Made by a program: the position numbers and the translations under genes. Source: Pelotomaculum sp. PtaB.Bin104 (GTDB lineage: Bacteria; Bacillota; Desulfotomaculia; Desulfotomaculales; Pelotomaculaceae). From it: 64,000 nt of DNA. The stretch covers positions 310,001 through 374,000 of the forward strand of contig MVQL01000244.1 of NCBI GenBank assembly GCA_002067205.1, given 5' to 3'. Shown one piece after another: positions 8,205-17,909 of the stretch (position 1 is the stretch's first letter; the number at the start of each line of letters is the position of its first letter). The notes below the pieces were generated by a model. The model was not told the DNA's origin, did not search any database, and saw nothing but the letters and a program-made list of their open reading frames with translations.

Positions 8205-9458
8205 TCAATTTACCGGGTGGCTGAAGTTACCCACCTTAAGTCCGGGTACTTTCTGAAGCGACTCAATTAAACCAGGTATGCCAATCAGCTCTTCTTCGGT
8301 TCCAGGCAAATGCTGATTCAGCAAATCCGGATCGATATTTAGATTGCGCAACTGTACCATTTTTACCCCTGTTTCCACTATTAGGTTCACCAATGCCGCA
8401 ACCTCTGCTGCACGATCTGTCAGACCGGGAAAAACCAAAAGATTCAGCGAAGTATATACATTAAGCCGGCCCGCCGCCTCAAGCGATTGACAGACCTCGG
8501 CCAAAGTATAGCCCTGCGGTCGGTAGTAGGCGTTATAAATGTCTTCACGGGCGCTGATCATGCTGACCCGGACTGCGTCAAGGCCGGCGCGGCAGATTTC
8601 AATAACCCCGGCGCTATTGCCGCCGTTGCTGTTCATATTAATCGTTCCCCTGCTTGTCTCAGCCCGGATCATCTCAATTGCATCCGTTATAGTAGCGGCT
8701 GCCAGCGACGGCTCTCCCTCGCAGCCCTGGCCAAAACTGATGATTGCCTCCGCCCCGCTATTTAAGTGGGGCACTGCAACTTCAGCCACCTCGAGCGCAT
8801 TCGGACTAAATCCGATCCGCGCTTGCGGAGACGGGCAACACCCGGCCGGCTGCAAGGAAATACAGCCCAAACAGCGGGCATTGCAGGCGGGGGAAACCGG
8901 TAAGCCTCCCTCCCACCGGCCATAAAATATATTTTGGGCGGTAAAACAGTGATACTCCAGCGCACAGTGAGCTAAATGACTGAGGATCGGGTTTTTGGGA
9001 AACAGGTCAAGTTTATTCTTTACCAGCTGGGGCAAGTCTATTGTGTCGTAGTGAGCCGGGTCCCATTGCTCCGGGTTATCGGTGCGCCGGACTGCTGCAT
9101 ACAGCTCGCCTGCCCGGCAGGCAACAGCAGTGTACCCCAACAGTGGCAGGGGCTTCTCCTTTTCGCTCCTGGTATACGCAGGAAGGTACGTACGGGTATA
9201 ACCTTGCGGCAAAAGCGCGCCCACCGCCCATGACCGCTCTCCAGTCCAGGGGTTATGTTCGAGCGCAGAAAAATTTCCGGCCCGGGTCATGCCCACCGGC
9301 ACCCCACCAGGCACCAGCACCATAGAAGCCCCGGCAGGAAGCTTTTCCATATCCTCGCCGGACAGTTCAACGAACCGGTCTCCGGTCCGGCCGGTGGCGC
9401 GCAAAACAGGGTGGTCATAAAGCTGACCATCATCCCCGGCAAAAAGTAAGCGGTACAA
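8205..9458 (-). CDS. Radical SAM protein of unknown function
   Basis: A 417-residue protein with the radical SAM cluster motif CNARCLGC (Cys192, Cys196, Cys199; CxxxCxxC), a SAM-binding GQGCEGEP segment near residue 243-250 and NMNSNGG near 275. The first 185 residues are not part of the core barrel and match nothing I recognise; they include several Cys and His residues. Extra Cys207-Cys208 follow the cluster loop, but no second-cluster spacing is clear. TTG 9458 is well placed behind AGGGGG. It stands alone between rpmE and a LysM/M23 gene and gives no substrate hint. I do not assign a reaction. Confidence 0.85.
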   Translation of the reverse strand: MYRLLFAGDDGQLYDHPVLRATGRTGDRFVELSGEDMEKLPAGASMVLVPGGVPVGMTRAGNFSALEHNPWTGERSWAVGALLPQGYTRTYLPAYTRSEKEKPLPLLGYTAVACRAGELYAAVRRTDNPEQWDPAHYDTIDLPQLVKNKLDLFPKNPILSHLAHCALEYHCFTAQNIFYGRWEGGLPVSPACNARCLGCISLQPAGCCPSPQARIGFSPNALEVAEVAVPHLNSGAEAIISFGQGCEGEPSLAAATITDAIEMIRAETSRGTINMNSNGGNSAGVIEICRAGLDAVRVSMISAREDIYNAYYRPQGYTLAEVCQSLEAAGRLNVYTSLNLLVFPGLTDRAAEVAALVNLIVETGVKMVQLRNLNIDPDLLNQHLPGTEEELIGIPGLIESLQKVPGLKVGNFSHPVN

Positions 9459-9593
9459 TCTGTAGACCCCCTAAAGATATTTAGCAAAATATAATATCTT
9501 TTTTAAATATAACTTTTAAAATAATGCATGTAAAGTGATTAAGGTCAGCTCTTTTTAAATATCTCAACGGGCACACCGGGAACCCGTTAAAGC

Positions 9594-9632
9594 AAAAAAA
9601 ACAACGGCAACTTTTAGCCGGCTGCCATTGTT
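9594..9632 (-). terminator. Intrinsic terminator of the LysM/M23 gene
   Basis: On the minus strand CAATGGCA pairs with TGCCGTTG (one G-U pair) around a 13-base loop, followed by eight T residues. It lies between the M23 gene stop at 9729 and the radical SAM gene and should end the M23 transcript. Confidence 0.85.
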
Positions 9633-9728
9633 TTATAATGATTCACTTTGGTTCAATTTACTTTCAGTTACACAGGTCTACCATACTTGAGTCAAATCGC
9701 GCCAAAAGCGATCTTTATAATCAGCAAT

Positions 9729-10595
9729 CTAACCGTAATAGATCTCCTGCCCCAGACAGGTCAGCGGATCCAGCGGAACGCCATTTAACAATACCTCCAG
9801 GTGCAGGTGGGGGCCGGTTGAACGACCTGTGTTTCCGGCCAGAGCGATTACTGTGGCGGCATCGACAACGTTCCCTTCAGATACGAATAGATTTGCGCAA
9901 TGAGCGTATAACGTGCGCACCCCGCTGCCATGGTCAATGATTACCGCCAGACCGTAGGTACCCCTGGGACCGGCAAATACAACCCGGCCCGGCGCTGATG
10001 CCCGTATTGGGGTATTCTCCTCGGCAGCAATGTCTATCCCCTCATGAGGCCGTCCGTCACGCAACCCAAAGGAAGATGTAATCGTGCCAACAAGAGGCCA
10101 GGACAATGGCCGCACCTGTGCGTCCGCCCCAACCGGCAAGTCAGACTCATCATATGCTGCAGGTCGGGGAACCAGCAATTGCCTGCCGGCAATGATACTA
10201 TTCATATTGGCAAGACCGTTTCTGGCGGCAATTGCGCGGGCATCCGCCCGGTACTTTCCGGCTATGCCCGACAACGTTTCCCCTGCCTTAACCTGGTGTA
10301 CAGTATAATCCGACGGCACTATTAACAACAGGCCGGTATGAATATTGTCCCGGTTAATCAGGCCGTTGGCTGCCGCAAGAACATCAACCGTAACACCGCT
10401 CCCTTTAGCAATCTGAGAGAGTGTGTCCCCGGGCTTGACCTCATATAGACTGTGCGCCACAGTTTCAATAGCCGGTGGCGGTGTGATGTAGGGCGCGCCC
10501 TCCAAAATCCGCTCATCGAGACGTGCTGCAGCAGGTCCTGCCGCCCACACAATAACCAACACCGATGCAATTGTTATTAGTATGTTTTTTTTCAT
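9729..10595 (-). CDS. Secreted LysM and M23-family peptidoglycan endopeptidase
   Basis: Exported cell-wall protein of 288 residues. A signal peptide covers about residues 1-24 (MKKNILITIASVLVIVWAAG, cleavage after AAA). Two LysM repeats, YEVKPGDTLSQIA (about 51-94) and HQVKAGETLSGIA (about 99-143), bind peptidoglycan. The C-terminal M23 LytM domain (about 180-275) keeps the zinc ligands in PHEGIDIA and GPHLHLEV, so it should be an active endopeptidase cutting peptide cross-links. ATG 10595 follows AAAGGTG. An upstream complement of that ribosome site could mask it. It lies between rho and the radical SAM gene and has its own terminator. Confidence 0.93.
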   Translation of the reverse strand: MKKNILITIASVLVIVWAAGPAAARLDERILEGAPYITPPPAIETVAHSLYEVKPGDTLSQIAKGSGVTVDVLAAANGLINRDNIHTGLLLIVPSDYTVHQVKAGETLSGIAGKYRADARAIAARNGLANMNSIIAGRQLLVPRPAAYDESDLPVGADAQVRPLSWPLVGTITSSFGLRDGRPHEGIDIAAEENTPIRASAPGRVVFAGPRGTYGLAVIIDHGSGVRTLYAHCANLFVSEGNVVDAATVIALAGNTGRSTGPHLHLEVLLNGVPLDPLTCLGQEIYYG

Positions 10596-10601
10596 AAAAA
10601 A

Positions 10602-10647
10602 TCACCTTTCCAAAGCAATCAATAACTAGTTTTGCCTGAAAAGGTGA
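10602..10647 (-). promoter_or_regulatory. Leader stem that could mask the M23 gene ribosome site
   Basis: On the minus strand TCACCTTTTC (10638-10647) can pair with GGAAAGGTGA (10602-10611), the ribosome site of the M23 gene, over ten pairs with one G-U. The loop is 26 bases. This could hold translation back; whether it is regulated cannot be told. Confidence 0.4.
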
Positions 10648-10717
10648 AATTTATACATAGAGGTAGGCTTTAGCTTGATGTCACAGGAATCTAGTTTGTA
10701 CCCTTCATTTCTCGTTT

Positions 10718-12025
10718 TTAACTGCCATTGCAGGCACCCTTACGGGTCGGCTCCGTACGCCCGTTGGCCAACCCGGCGCGCCGCAGGTGACGGAAGGCAT
10801 GGAGCAAATCATGATTCGTCTTGGTCCTTTTGATCTGTTCAAGAAGCATTTCCATGCTTTCCATAGGGTTCATGCCGCTGGTTGCCTTGCGAAACTGCCA
10901 GATCATATCCAACTCGTCTTTTGAAAGCAGCAACTCTTCCTTGCGCGTTCCTGAACGGTTTACATCAACAGCCGGGAAAATTCTTCTTTCCGCCAGACGC
11001 CTATCCAGAATCAACTCCATGTTTCCGGTACCTTTAAATTCTTCAAAGATTACGTCATCCATCCTGCTGCCAGTCTCCACCAGGGCGGTTGCAAGAATGG
11101 TCAAGCTGCCGCCCTCTTCAATATTGCGCGCCGCGCCAAAAAAGCGTTTTGGCTTGTGCAGGGCAGCGGGATCCACTCCACCGGAAAGGGTGCGGCCGCT
11201 TGGCGGCACCACCAGATTATGAGCGCGGGCCAGACGGGTAATACTGTCCAGCAGGATCACCACATCATAACGATGCTCGACCAGCCGCTTTGCCCGCTCC
11301 AGGACCATTTCTGCTACTTTAACATGGTTTTCAGGAGGTTCGTCAAAAGTCGAACTTACAACCTCACCGTTTACCGAGCGCTCAATATCGGTAACTTCCT
11401 CCGGCCGCTCGTCAATTAACAGTACGATCAAGACAATTTCCGGGTGGTTCACAGTAATACTGTTCGCGATTTCCTTCAGGAGAATAGTCTTGCCTGCTTT
11501 GGGTGGGGAAACAATCAGGCCGCGCTGGCCTTTCCCGATCGGGGCAACAAGGTCAATGATACGGGTGGAGGGCTTATCCGGATCGGTTTCCAGGGTGATG
11601 CGCTGCATCGGGTAGAGAGGAGTCAGTCCGTCAAAATGAAATCTCTCCCCAGACTGTTCCGGGTCAATGCCGTTAACTTGCTCGACTCTCAGCAGCGCGA
11701 AATAGCGTTCGCTTTCCTTCGGCCGTCTTACCTGCCCGGCAACCATGTCACCAGTACGCAAATCAAAGCGCCTAATCTGGGAAGCTGACACATATATATC
11801 ATCGTTACTGGGCAGGTATTGCATGGGCCGGAGAAAACCGTAACCGTCAGGCAGTATTTCCAATACACCTTTTGCAAACATCAAACCGTCTTTTTTGGTT
11901 TTCGCCTTTAAAATTTCAAAAATCAATTCCTTTTTGCGAAACTTATAATAAGCCGGCAAATCAAGACCTTTAGCAATTTTGTAGAGCTCGACCATGGTTT
12001 TGCTCTCAAGGTCGGCATAGTTCAA
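10718..12025 (-). CDS. rho: Transcription termination factor Rho
   Basis: Hexameric RNA-dependent ATPase that ends transcription. The 435-residue protein has the N-terminal Rho domain ([19 protein letters not shown]), the RNA-binding cold-shock fold around residues 48-120 ([14 protein letters not shown]), the Walker A loop SPPKAGKT (173-180) and the Q/R-loop segments further on. TTG 12025 is six bases behind GGGAGGG and gives the family N terminus; TTG codons further upstream lie in or before that site. It follows the transaldolase gene after 200 bases and precedes the M23 gene, part of the fba-fsa-rho-rpmE order seen in relatives. Confidence 0.97.
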   Translation of the reverse strand: MNYADLESKTMVELYKIAKGLDLPAYYKFRKKELIFEILKAKTKKDGLMFAKGVLEILPDGYGFLRPMQYLPSNDDIYVSASQIRRFDLRTGDMVAGQVRRPKESERYFALLRVEQVNGIDPEQSGERFHFDGLTPLYPMQRITLETDPDKPSTRIIDLVAPIGKGQRGLIVSPPKAGKTILLKEIANSITVNHPEIVLIVLLIDERPEEVTDIERSVNGEVVSSTFDEPPENHVKVAEMVLERAKRLVEHRYDVVILLDSITRLARAHNLVVPPSGRTLSGGVDPAALHKPKRFFGAARNIEEGGSLTILATALVETGSRMDDVIFEEFKGTGNMELILDRRLAERRIFPAVDVNRSGTRKEELLLSKDELDMIWQFRKATSGMNPMESMEMLLEQIKRTKTNHDLLHAFRHLRRAGLANGRTEPTRKGACNGS

Positions 12026-12098
12026 CGGCAACCCTCCCTTCAAAGGGAATTACTAAATAGCTGATCGCTATTATTTTTATAACCAGTACCGGCGCATT

Positions 12099-12200
12099 TT
12101 ATTCCCAGTGGCCTCGCCGTCTTCTTTCCAGCAAAGGGCGAAGTAAAAAATAAGCCGCCAACCAGGCCGCTGTGGTGTTGTTCAGGCAACCGAACAGCAT
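12099..12200 (-). CDS. Possible 33-residue hydrophobic peptide
   Basis: In the 200-base gap between fsa and rho a short frame opens with ATG at 12200 and ends with TAA at 12099. AGAGAG lies a few bases ahead. The peptide has a hydrophobic stretch (TTAAWLAAYFLLRPLL) followed by ERRRRGHWE, as in a single-span membrane peptide with positive cytoplasmic tail. I do not recognise it and it may be chance. Confidence 0.25.
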   Translation of the reverse strand: MLFGCLNNTTAAWLAAYFLLRPLLERRRRGHWE

Positions 12201-12225
12201 GTCTCTCTGGATGCGGCCAATCACT

Positions 12226-12882
12226 CTATTTATCTTTTACAGTTTCCCAGTCTGCCAGGAATTTTTTAATCCCCGCGTCGGTCAGAGGATGTTGGATCAT
12301 TTGCATAATTACCTTATATGGAACAGTTGCGATATGAGATCCGGCCTTTGCCGCAGCTGTGACGTGGATCGGGTGGCGGACACTGGCGGTAATGATCTCG
12401 GTGGTAATTCCGTAGCGTTCAAATATATCCACGATATCGTAAATCAGACCCATTCCTTCCTGGCTGATGTCGTCCAGGCGGCCAACAAAGGGGCTTACAT
12501 AGGTAGCGCCGGCACGTGCTGCCAGAAGGGCCTGGTTGGCGGTAAATACCAGAGTAACATTGGTATGAATGCCTTTATCAGATAAAATTTTGGTTGCTTT
12601 TAAGCCTTCCGCCGTCATCGGGATTTTAATGACAATGTTCGGGTGGATGCCGGCCAACTCGATCGCCTCGGCGACCATATCCACTGACTGGGTGCCAACC
12701 ACCTCGGCGCTGACCGGGCCGTTTACAATCGATACTATTTCCCGTACCACTTCAGCAAAGTTACGCCCCTCTTTGGCAATTAATGAGGGGTTAGTTGTAA
12801 CACCGCAGATCACCCCGAGGGAATAGGCTTCCCTGATTTCGTCAACATTCGCCGTATCTATGAACAGTTTTATCTTAAGCAC
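12226..12882 (-). CDS. fsa: Transaldolase / fructose-6-phosphate aldolase family protein (TalC type)
   Basis: Small single-domain TIM-barrel aldolase. Counting from the family Met position the protein has 215 residues, with [10 protein letters not shown] at the N terminus, TTNPSL, and the Schiff-base lysine in VIKIPMT (Lys83), so it acts as transaldolase or fructose-6-phosphate aldolase; sequence alone does not separate the two. The start is odd: the codon where Met is expected, 12873, is ATA, placed eight bases behind AAAGGAGG. The nearest canonical codon is the GTG at 12882, which overlaps that ribosome site; I give it as the outer limit. The gene directly follows the fba remnant. Confidence 0.9.
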   Translation of the reverse strand: MLKIKLFIDTANVDEIREAYSLGVICGVTTNPSLIAKEGRNFAEVVREIVSIVNGPVSAEVVGTQSVDMVAEAIELAGIHPNIVIKIPMTAEGLKATKILSDKGIHTNVTLVFTANQALLAARAGATYVSPFVGRLDDISQEGMGLIYDIVDIFERYGITTEIITASVRHPIHVTAAAKAGSHIATVPYKVIMQMIQHPLTDAGIKKFLADWETVKDK

Positions 12883-13131
12883 CTCCTTTCCAAAACTTAT
12901 TTGCACTTCCGAAAACGCGGAACATTCACGGATGACTGATATAGCACGCTTCTCCAGCCGGGGCAAGCACTTTGCGCGGGTCAATTTCCTGCGGGTTGTC
13001 GCTCAGCACTTACGGGCGTCGGCAACAAAAGCTTCACGGATATTTATATCAATATTGCAGTTGAAAGCACCGATCGACTAGCCGCCGGCCTCTGCTTGCT
13101 GCAATAATTCACTAACAGGTACCAAAGCCAT
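12875..13131 (-). pseudogene. fba: Deletion remnant of class II fructose-bisphosphate aldolase
   Basis: On the minus strand an ATG at 13131 behind AGGGG opens MALVPVSELLQQAEAGG, the N terminus of class II Fba, then hits an in-frame TAG at 13078-13080. Reading on gives SIGAFNC, still N-terminal, joined directly to NIDINIREAFVADARK, which belongs to the C-terminal part, so some 200 codons are missing. A one-base shift then gives [21 protein letters not shown], and a further shift [12 protein letters not shown] with stop TAA at 12875-12877. Intact proteins have roughly 285-310 residues. The remnant sits where fba precedes fsa in relatives and its end overlaps the fsa ribosome site. Confidence 0.85.
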
Positions 13132-13187
13132 ACTATCCCCTCTATATTTATATATATTACTATCAGCATGGCCGGAGGACATATAAA

Positions 13188-13868
13188 TTATGTCTTATTT
13201 CTTTTGCGCCGCATCTTCTTTAATTTACCCGTGCTGGACAGACTATCAAGGCACTTAAAACCGTGCAAGGTTAACTCAATTGAGTCAACCTGCTGGATGA
13301 CTTTCAGATCCTCCTCAGTCTCCGCGTAGACAATATTGATACTGTCACAGTTCCCACAGTGCAATTCAAGCCGGTCAGGGAAAATATCTACTTCAATCTT
13401 ATAATCACCGCACTGGCAGGACAGCTCCCCCTGGTCGGCTATATGATGCAGGCAGTTCAGAACCTCATACATGATTTCCGGGTTATGAAAGTAACTGTCA
13501 TCCTCAAGCTCATCAAGCAGGTTTTCCATCTCCTGCTCATGCCTGAAAACTATTTCATCGATCTTGTCTGCAGGGCCAAAGCTGCCCAGTTCCATACCGG
13601 TTTCCTGACAGAACAGGCTGGTTACCCCATCGGACCAAAGCACCTTGCCGGAAACCTCAAGAAAGTGTTTTGTTTCGCAAACCATGCAGGCAAACTTCAG
13701 CAGAAAACCGGACCGGTTTTTAATAATCTCAAATTTGCTGGCGCCACAGGAACAATTAACTGAGACAGTCTTGCCTCTGGGGAGGGAAAACCGGGATAAT
13801 TTATGGACGTCCATTTTTCCACATTCCGGGCAACGCATAGCCAGTACGGCACTCGTGGCAACAAGCAT
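13188..13868 (-). CDS. Cysteine-rich zinc-ribbon protein (CpXC-like), unknown function
   Basis: A 226-residue soluble protein with two sets of cysteine pairs: Cys13/16, Cys39/41 and Cys61/64 in the N-terminal third (CPEC, CSC, CMVC), and Cys151/153 and Cys171/174 near the C terminus (CQC, CGNC). The patterns suggest two rubredoxin-like or zinc-ribbon folds separated by an acidic helical stretch (about 100-140). The N-terminal part resembles CpXC-domain proteins, which have no known function. The C terminus is strongly basic (KLKKMRRKRNKT). ATG 13868 is eight bases behind GGGAGGG. A TGTCGAA box lies 57 bases upstream. Confidence 0.75.
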   Translation of the reverse strand: MLVATSAVLAMRCPECGKMDVHKLSRFSLPRGKTVSVNCSCGASKFEIIKNRSGFLLKFACMVCETKHFLEVSGKVLWSDGVTSLFCQETGMELGSFGPADKIDEIVFRHEQEMENLLDELEDDSYFHNPEIMYEVLNCLHHIADQGELSCQCGDYKIEVDIFPDRLELHCGNCDSINIVYAETEEDLKVIQQVDSIELTLHGFKCLDSLSSTGKLKKMRRKRNKT

Positions 13869-13924
13869 TGCTTAAACCCTCCCTTGGACCCCATCACCTG
13901 CGGGGTATTTCTATAAAAAACATA

Positions 13925-13948
13925 TTCGACAACAGGGGGAAAAATCCT
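13925..13948 (-). promoter_or_regulatory. Bipartite AGGATTT-N10-TGTCGAA motif upstream of the zinc-ribbon gene
   Basis: AGGATTT (13942-13948) is followed after ten bases by TGTCGAA (13925-13931) on the minus strand, 57 bases before the zinc-ribbon gene ATG. TGTCGAA is the Spo0A box consensus of Bacillus; the same pair with an 11-base gap precedes rpiB. Confidence 0.45.
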
Positions 13949-14038
13949 TTTTCCTCAATGCGGGTATTTCAAACGGTTTATAGGTGCTCTCCGTTAATGC
14001 CTAAAACAATCAGTAATATAAAATATTGAATATATGTT

Positions 14039-14860
14039 CTAGAAGAATTCGGGATGATACATCCCTGCTGGTTGAACAGCTACAACCAGCACCAGCACTA
14101 CAATGAATAATAACACCAAAACTGCCAGGGTAAGAAAGGGGGCAAATACAACCAGCAGCGACCGCCCGGTTGTCAGTCCATGCACCTGTTTAAGACCGAG
14201 AACAAGCAAAATGGTGGTCCATACTGCCGATGCCAGCCCGGTTAACCCCGCCAGCAAAGCGACCATTATCTTGCCTGCTCCCAGCCAGTAAATCAACAGG
14301 TTTACCGGAATCAATAAGATTGACGGCATATTAACCAGCCCTACTAATGCAAAAACCCCTGCGGCAGTGCCACTCCCGCCAATTAACCCTGCTGCCAGAT
14401 GAAGTACTGCGCTGAAGCCAAACCATTTTAAATAACCCCAGAACAAGCCGAGCATCATTCCCAAGGGCAGTAACGCCGGGAAAATCGCAGCCTCTTGCTC
14501 CGGTCCTGTGCCCGGGAAGCCAGTGGCAAACACCTGAGAGGCGGCAAAATAACCTGAAATTAACCCTAAAATCCCTGTTACGGTAACAACCAGGAAAGCA
14601 ATACCGACTGGTGGTCTCCGGGCCACAATCACCATTGTTTTATACGGGTCAAAAAGCAAACCATAAACCAACTCCAAAATACCCAGTCCTGGTTGAACCC
14701 CACCGGCATACCCGCATTGAGCCTGGGTTTTGGCCGGGCCATCTGCCACAGCAGGTACGTCCCCTTCACTAGCAGGAATGCAATCTTTCCCTCTCAAAGG
14801 ACCCACCCCGGTTTCAGCCGGCACCTGTTCGCTCATCCCACCTTCAAGCTCTCCGGTCAA
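14039..14860 (-). CDS. Yip1-family integral membrane protein
   Basis: A 273-residue membrane protein. The first 65 residues are hydrophilic; then comes LGILELVYGLLFDPYKTM, typical of the Yip1 domain entry, and about five hydrophobic segments. Yip1-family proteins in bacteria have no settled role. The start TTG 14860 follows AAAGGGGGG by about six bases; an ATG at 14836 and a TTG at 14899 are in frame but poorly placed. It lies about 100 bases downstream of sppA and may be cotranscribed with it, which would fit an envelope function. Confidence 0.75.
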   Translation of the reverse strand: MTGELEGGMSEQVPAETGVGPLRGKDCIPASEGDVPAVADGPAKTQAQCGYAGGVQPGLGILELVYGLLFDPYKTMVIVARRPPVGIAFLVVTVTGILGLISGYFAASQVFATGFPGTGPEQEAAIFPALLPLGMMLGLFWGYLKWFGFSAVLHLAAGLIGGSGTAAGVFALVGLVNMPSILLIPVNLLIYWLGAGKIMVALLAGLTGLASAVWTTILLVLGLKQVHGLTTGRSLLVVFAPFLTLAVLVLLFIVVLVLVVAVQPAGMYHPEFF

Positions 14861-14967
14861 AACAACCCCCCCTTTAAAACGGCTTAAATGCTCAAGCAAT
14901 TTCTTAAAACTATGCTGGAGCCGGTGTTTTCAAAAACTGGACCATCCTTAACTAAGCCTTAAGTTAG

Positions 14968-15891
14968 TTACCGCAGGTTAACAGCATAAGGCACATCCTC
15001 CAAGGGAAAAGCCGGCAGCACTGCCCCCCAGAGGGTAGTTCCACCGACACCTCCCAGCAGGTCGCGCCAAATATTTTTAGGTCCAATTTCGGTTACTACC
15101 GGCTCACCTGGTATTCCCGCCAGCTCTCCGGCCAAAAGCACGGCATCATGGAAATCGCCCAACCGGTCGACAAGACCAAGCTCCAGGGCCTGGCGCCCGG
15201 TAAAGACTCGTCCGTCTGCAAGTGATCTTATTTCAGCTGGATCCTTATGCCTGCCGTTTGCCACAACATCAATAAACTGGCCGTAGATATCGTCGATCAT
15301 CGACTGGAATATTGCCCTCTCCTCAGGAGTTACCGGCCTTGAGGCGGATCCCATATCCTTGTGGGAGCCGCTTTTAAAAGTTTCAGTATTGATTCCCAAT
15401 TTATCATATAGTTCCTGCAGGTTTGTAGTCTGCATGATTACCCCGATGCTTCCTGTAAGTGTACCCGGGTTGGCGACAATTTGATCTGCGCCTGCGGCCA
15501 CCCAGTAAGCACCTGAAGTGGCTGTATCACCCATAGAAGCCACCACCTTTTTACCAGACTGCCGCAACCTTTCTATCTCCATGCTAATTTCCTGGGCAGC
15601 CGCAGGGGTGCCGCCCGGGCTGTTCAACCGGATCACCAAAGCTTTTATTTGCGGGTTAGCGGCAGTCTTTCTTAAGGTAGCGGCAATTTCCTCCGCACTG
15701 ACGCTGCCTCCGATCATCCCACTATTGCCCCCTCTAGAGGCTATAACCCCCTCCACATAAATTACCCCTATTTCCCCGAACTCAGAACCTGGAGTAGCGG
15801 CCGGCCCACCACCCGTCCGCAAAGCAAATACAACAACTACAGAAAACAAAGCAAAAGCAAGGATAATGCCTGCAATCAATTTCTTCCTCAT
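14968..15891 (-). CDS. sppA: Signal peptide peptidase SppA
   Basis: Membrane-anchored serine protease of family S49 that degrades signal peptides and acts in envelope stress. The 307-residue protein has an N-terminal anchor (residues 4-25), the nucleophile in DTATSGAYW (Ser126) and the general-base lysine in SGSHKDMGS (Lys178), giving the Ser-Lys dyad. Its length matches the short Bacillus form that works as an octamer. ATG 15891 follows GGAGGTG by seven bases. It lies 140 bases after the pyrG terminator, so it should have its own promoter. Confidence 0.95.
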   Translation of the reverse strand: MRKKLIAGIILAFALFSVVVVFALRTGGGPAATPGSEFGEIGVIYVEGVIASRGGNSGMIGGSVSAEEIAATLRKTAANPQIKALVIRLNSPGGTPAAAQEISMEIERLRQSGKKVVASMGDTATSGAYWVAAGADQIVANPGTLTGSIGVIMQTTNLQELYDKLGINTETFKSGSHKDMGSASRPVTPEERAIFQSMIDDIYGQFIDVVANGRHKDPAEIRSLADGRVFTGRQALELGLVDRLGDFHDAVLLAGELAGIPGEPVVTEIGPKNIWRDLLGGVGGTTLWGAVLPAFPLEDVPYAVNLR

Positions 15892-16032
15892 TCAACAGCA
15901 CCTCCGGTAATACTAATATACAGCCTCACCTCAACCAAAACTTCACTTCCCCACAGGGCACACATATGATTATTCAATGAAACCCAAGTTACTTTATCAT
16001 GCTGATTTAAACCTGAAACATGCGTATTTGAA

Positions 16033-16060
16033 CAAAAAAGCTCTGGGGTTACCCAAAGCT
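16033..16060 (-). terminator. Intrinsic terminator of pyrG
   Basis: On the minus strand AGCTTTGGG pairs with CCCAGAGCT over nine pairs (one G-U) around a loop of about four bases, followed by six T residues. It lies 18 bases beyond the pyrG stop. Confidence 0.85.
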
Positions 16061-16077
16061 GTCCTCAACTTGTCATT

Positions 16078-17712
<1,635 letters not shown>

Positions 17713-17909
17713 TCAAGCTATGAATTCACTTTTAAACCCGTAACGGCTGATGATCGGACCAATAAATGTTTTACAGCCACATCGTTGTCTGCTACTAATG
17801 TGTCCGCAAATAGCCTAATATCGTGTTTTTGCCAAAAAATACAATCAACTCAAATTCCAGAGTACATTCTAGCCGTCGCCTACAAGACCTGTAAATAACC
17901 TATTATCGG

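Noticed and set aside
12883-12984. N-terminal extension of fsa upstream of the GTG
   Set aside because: Those codons are the frame-shifted tail of the fba remnant and have no family similarity in the fsa frame.
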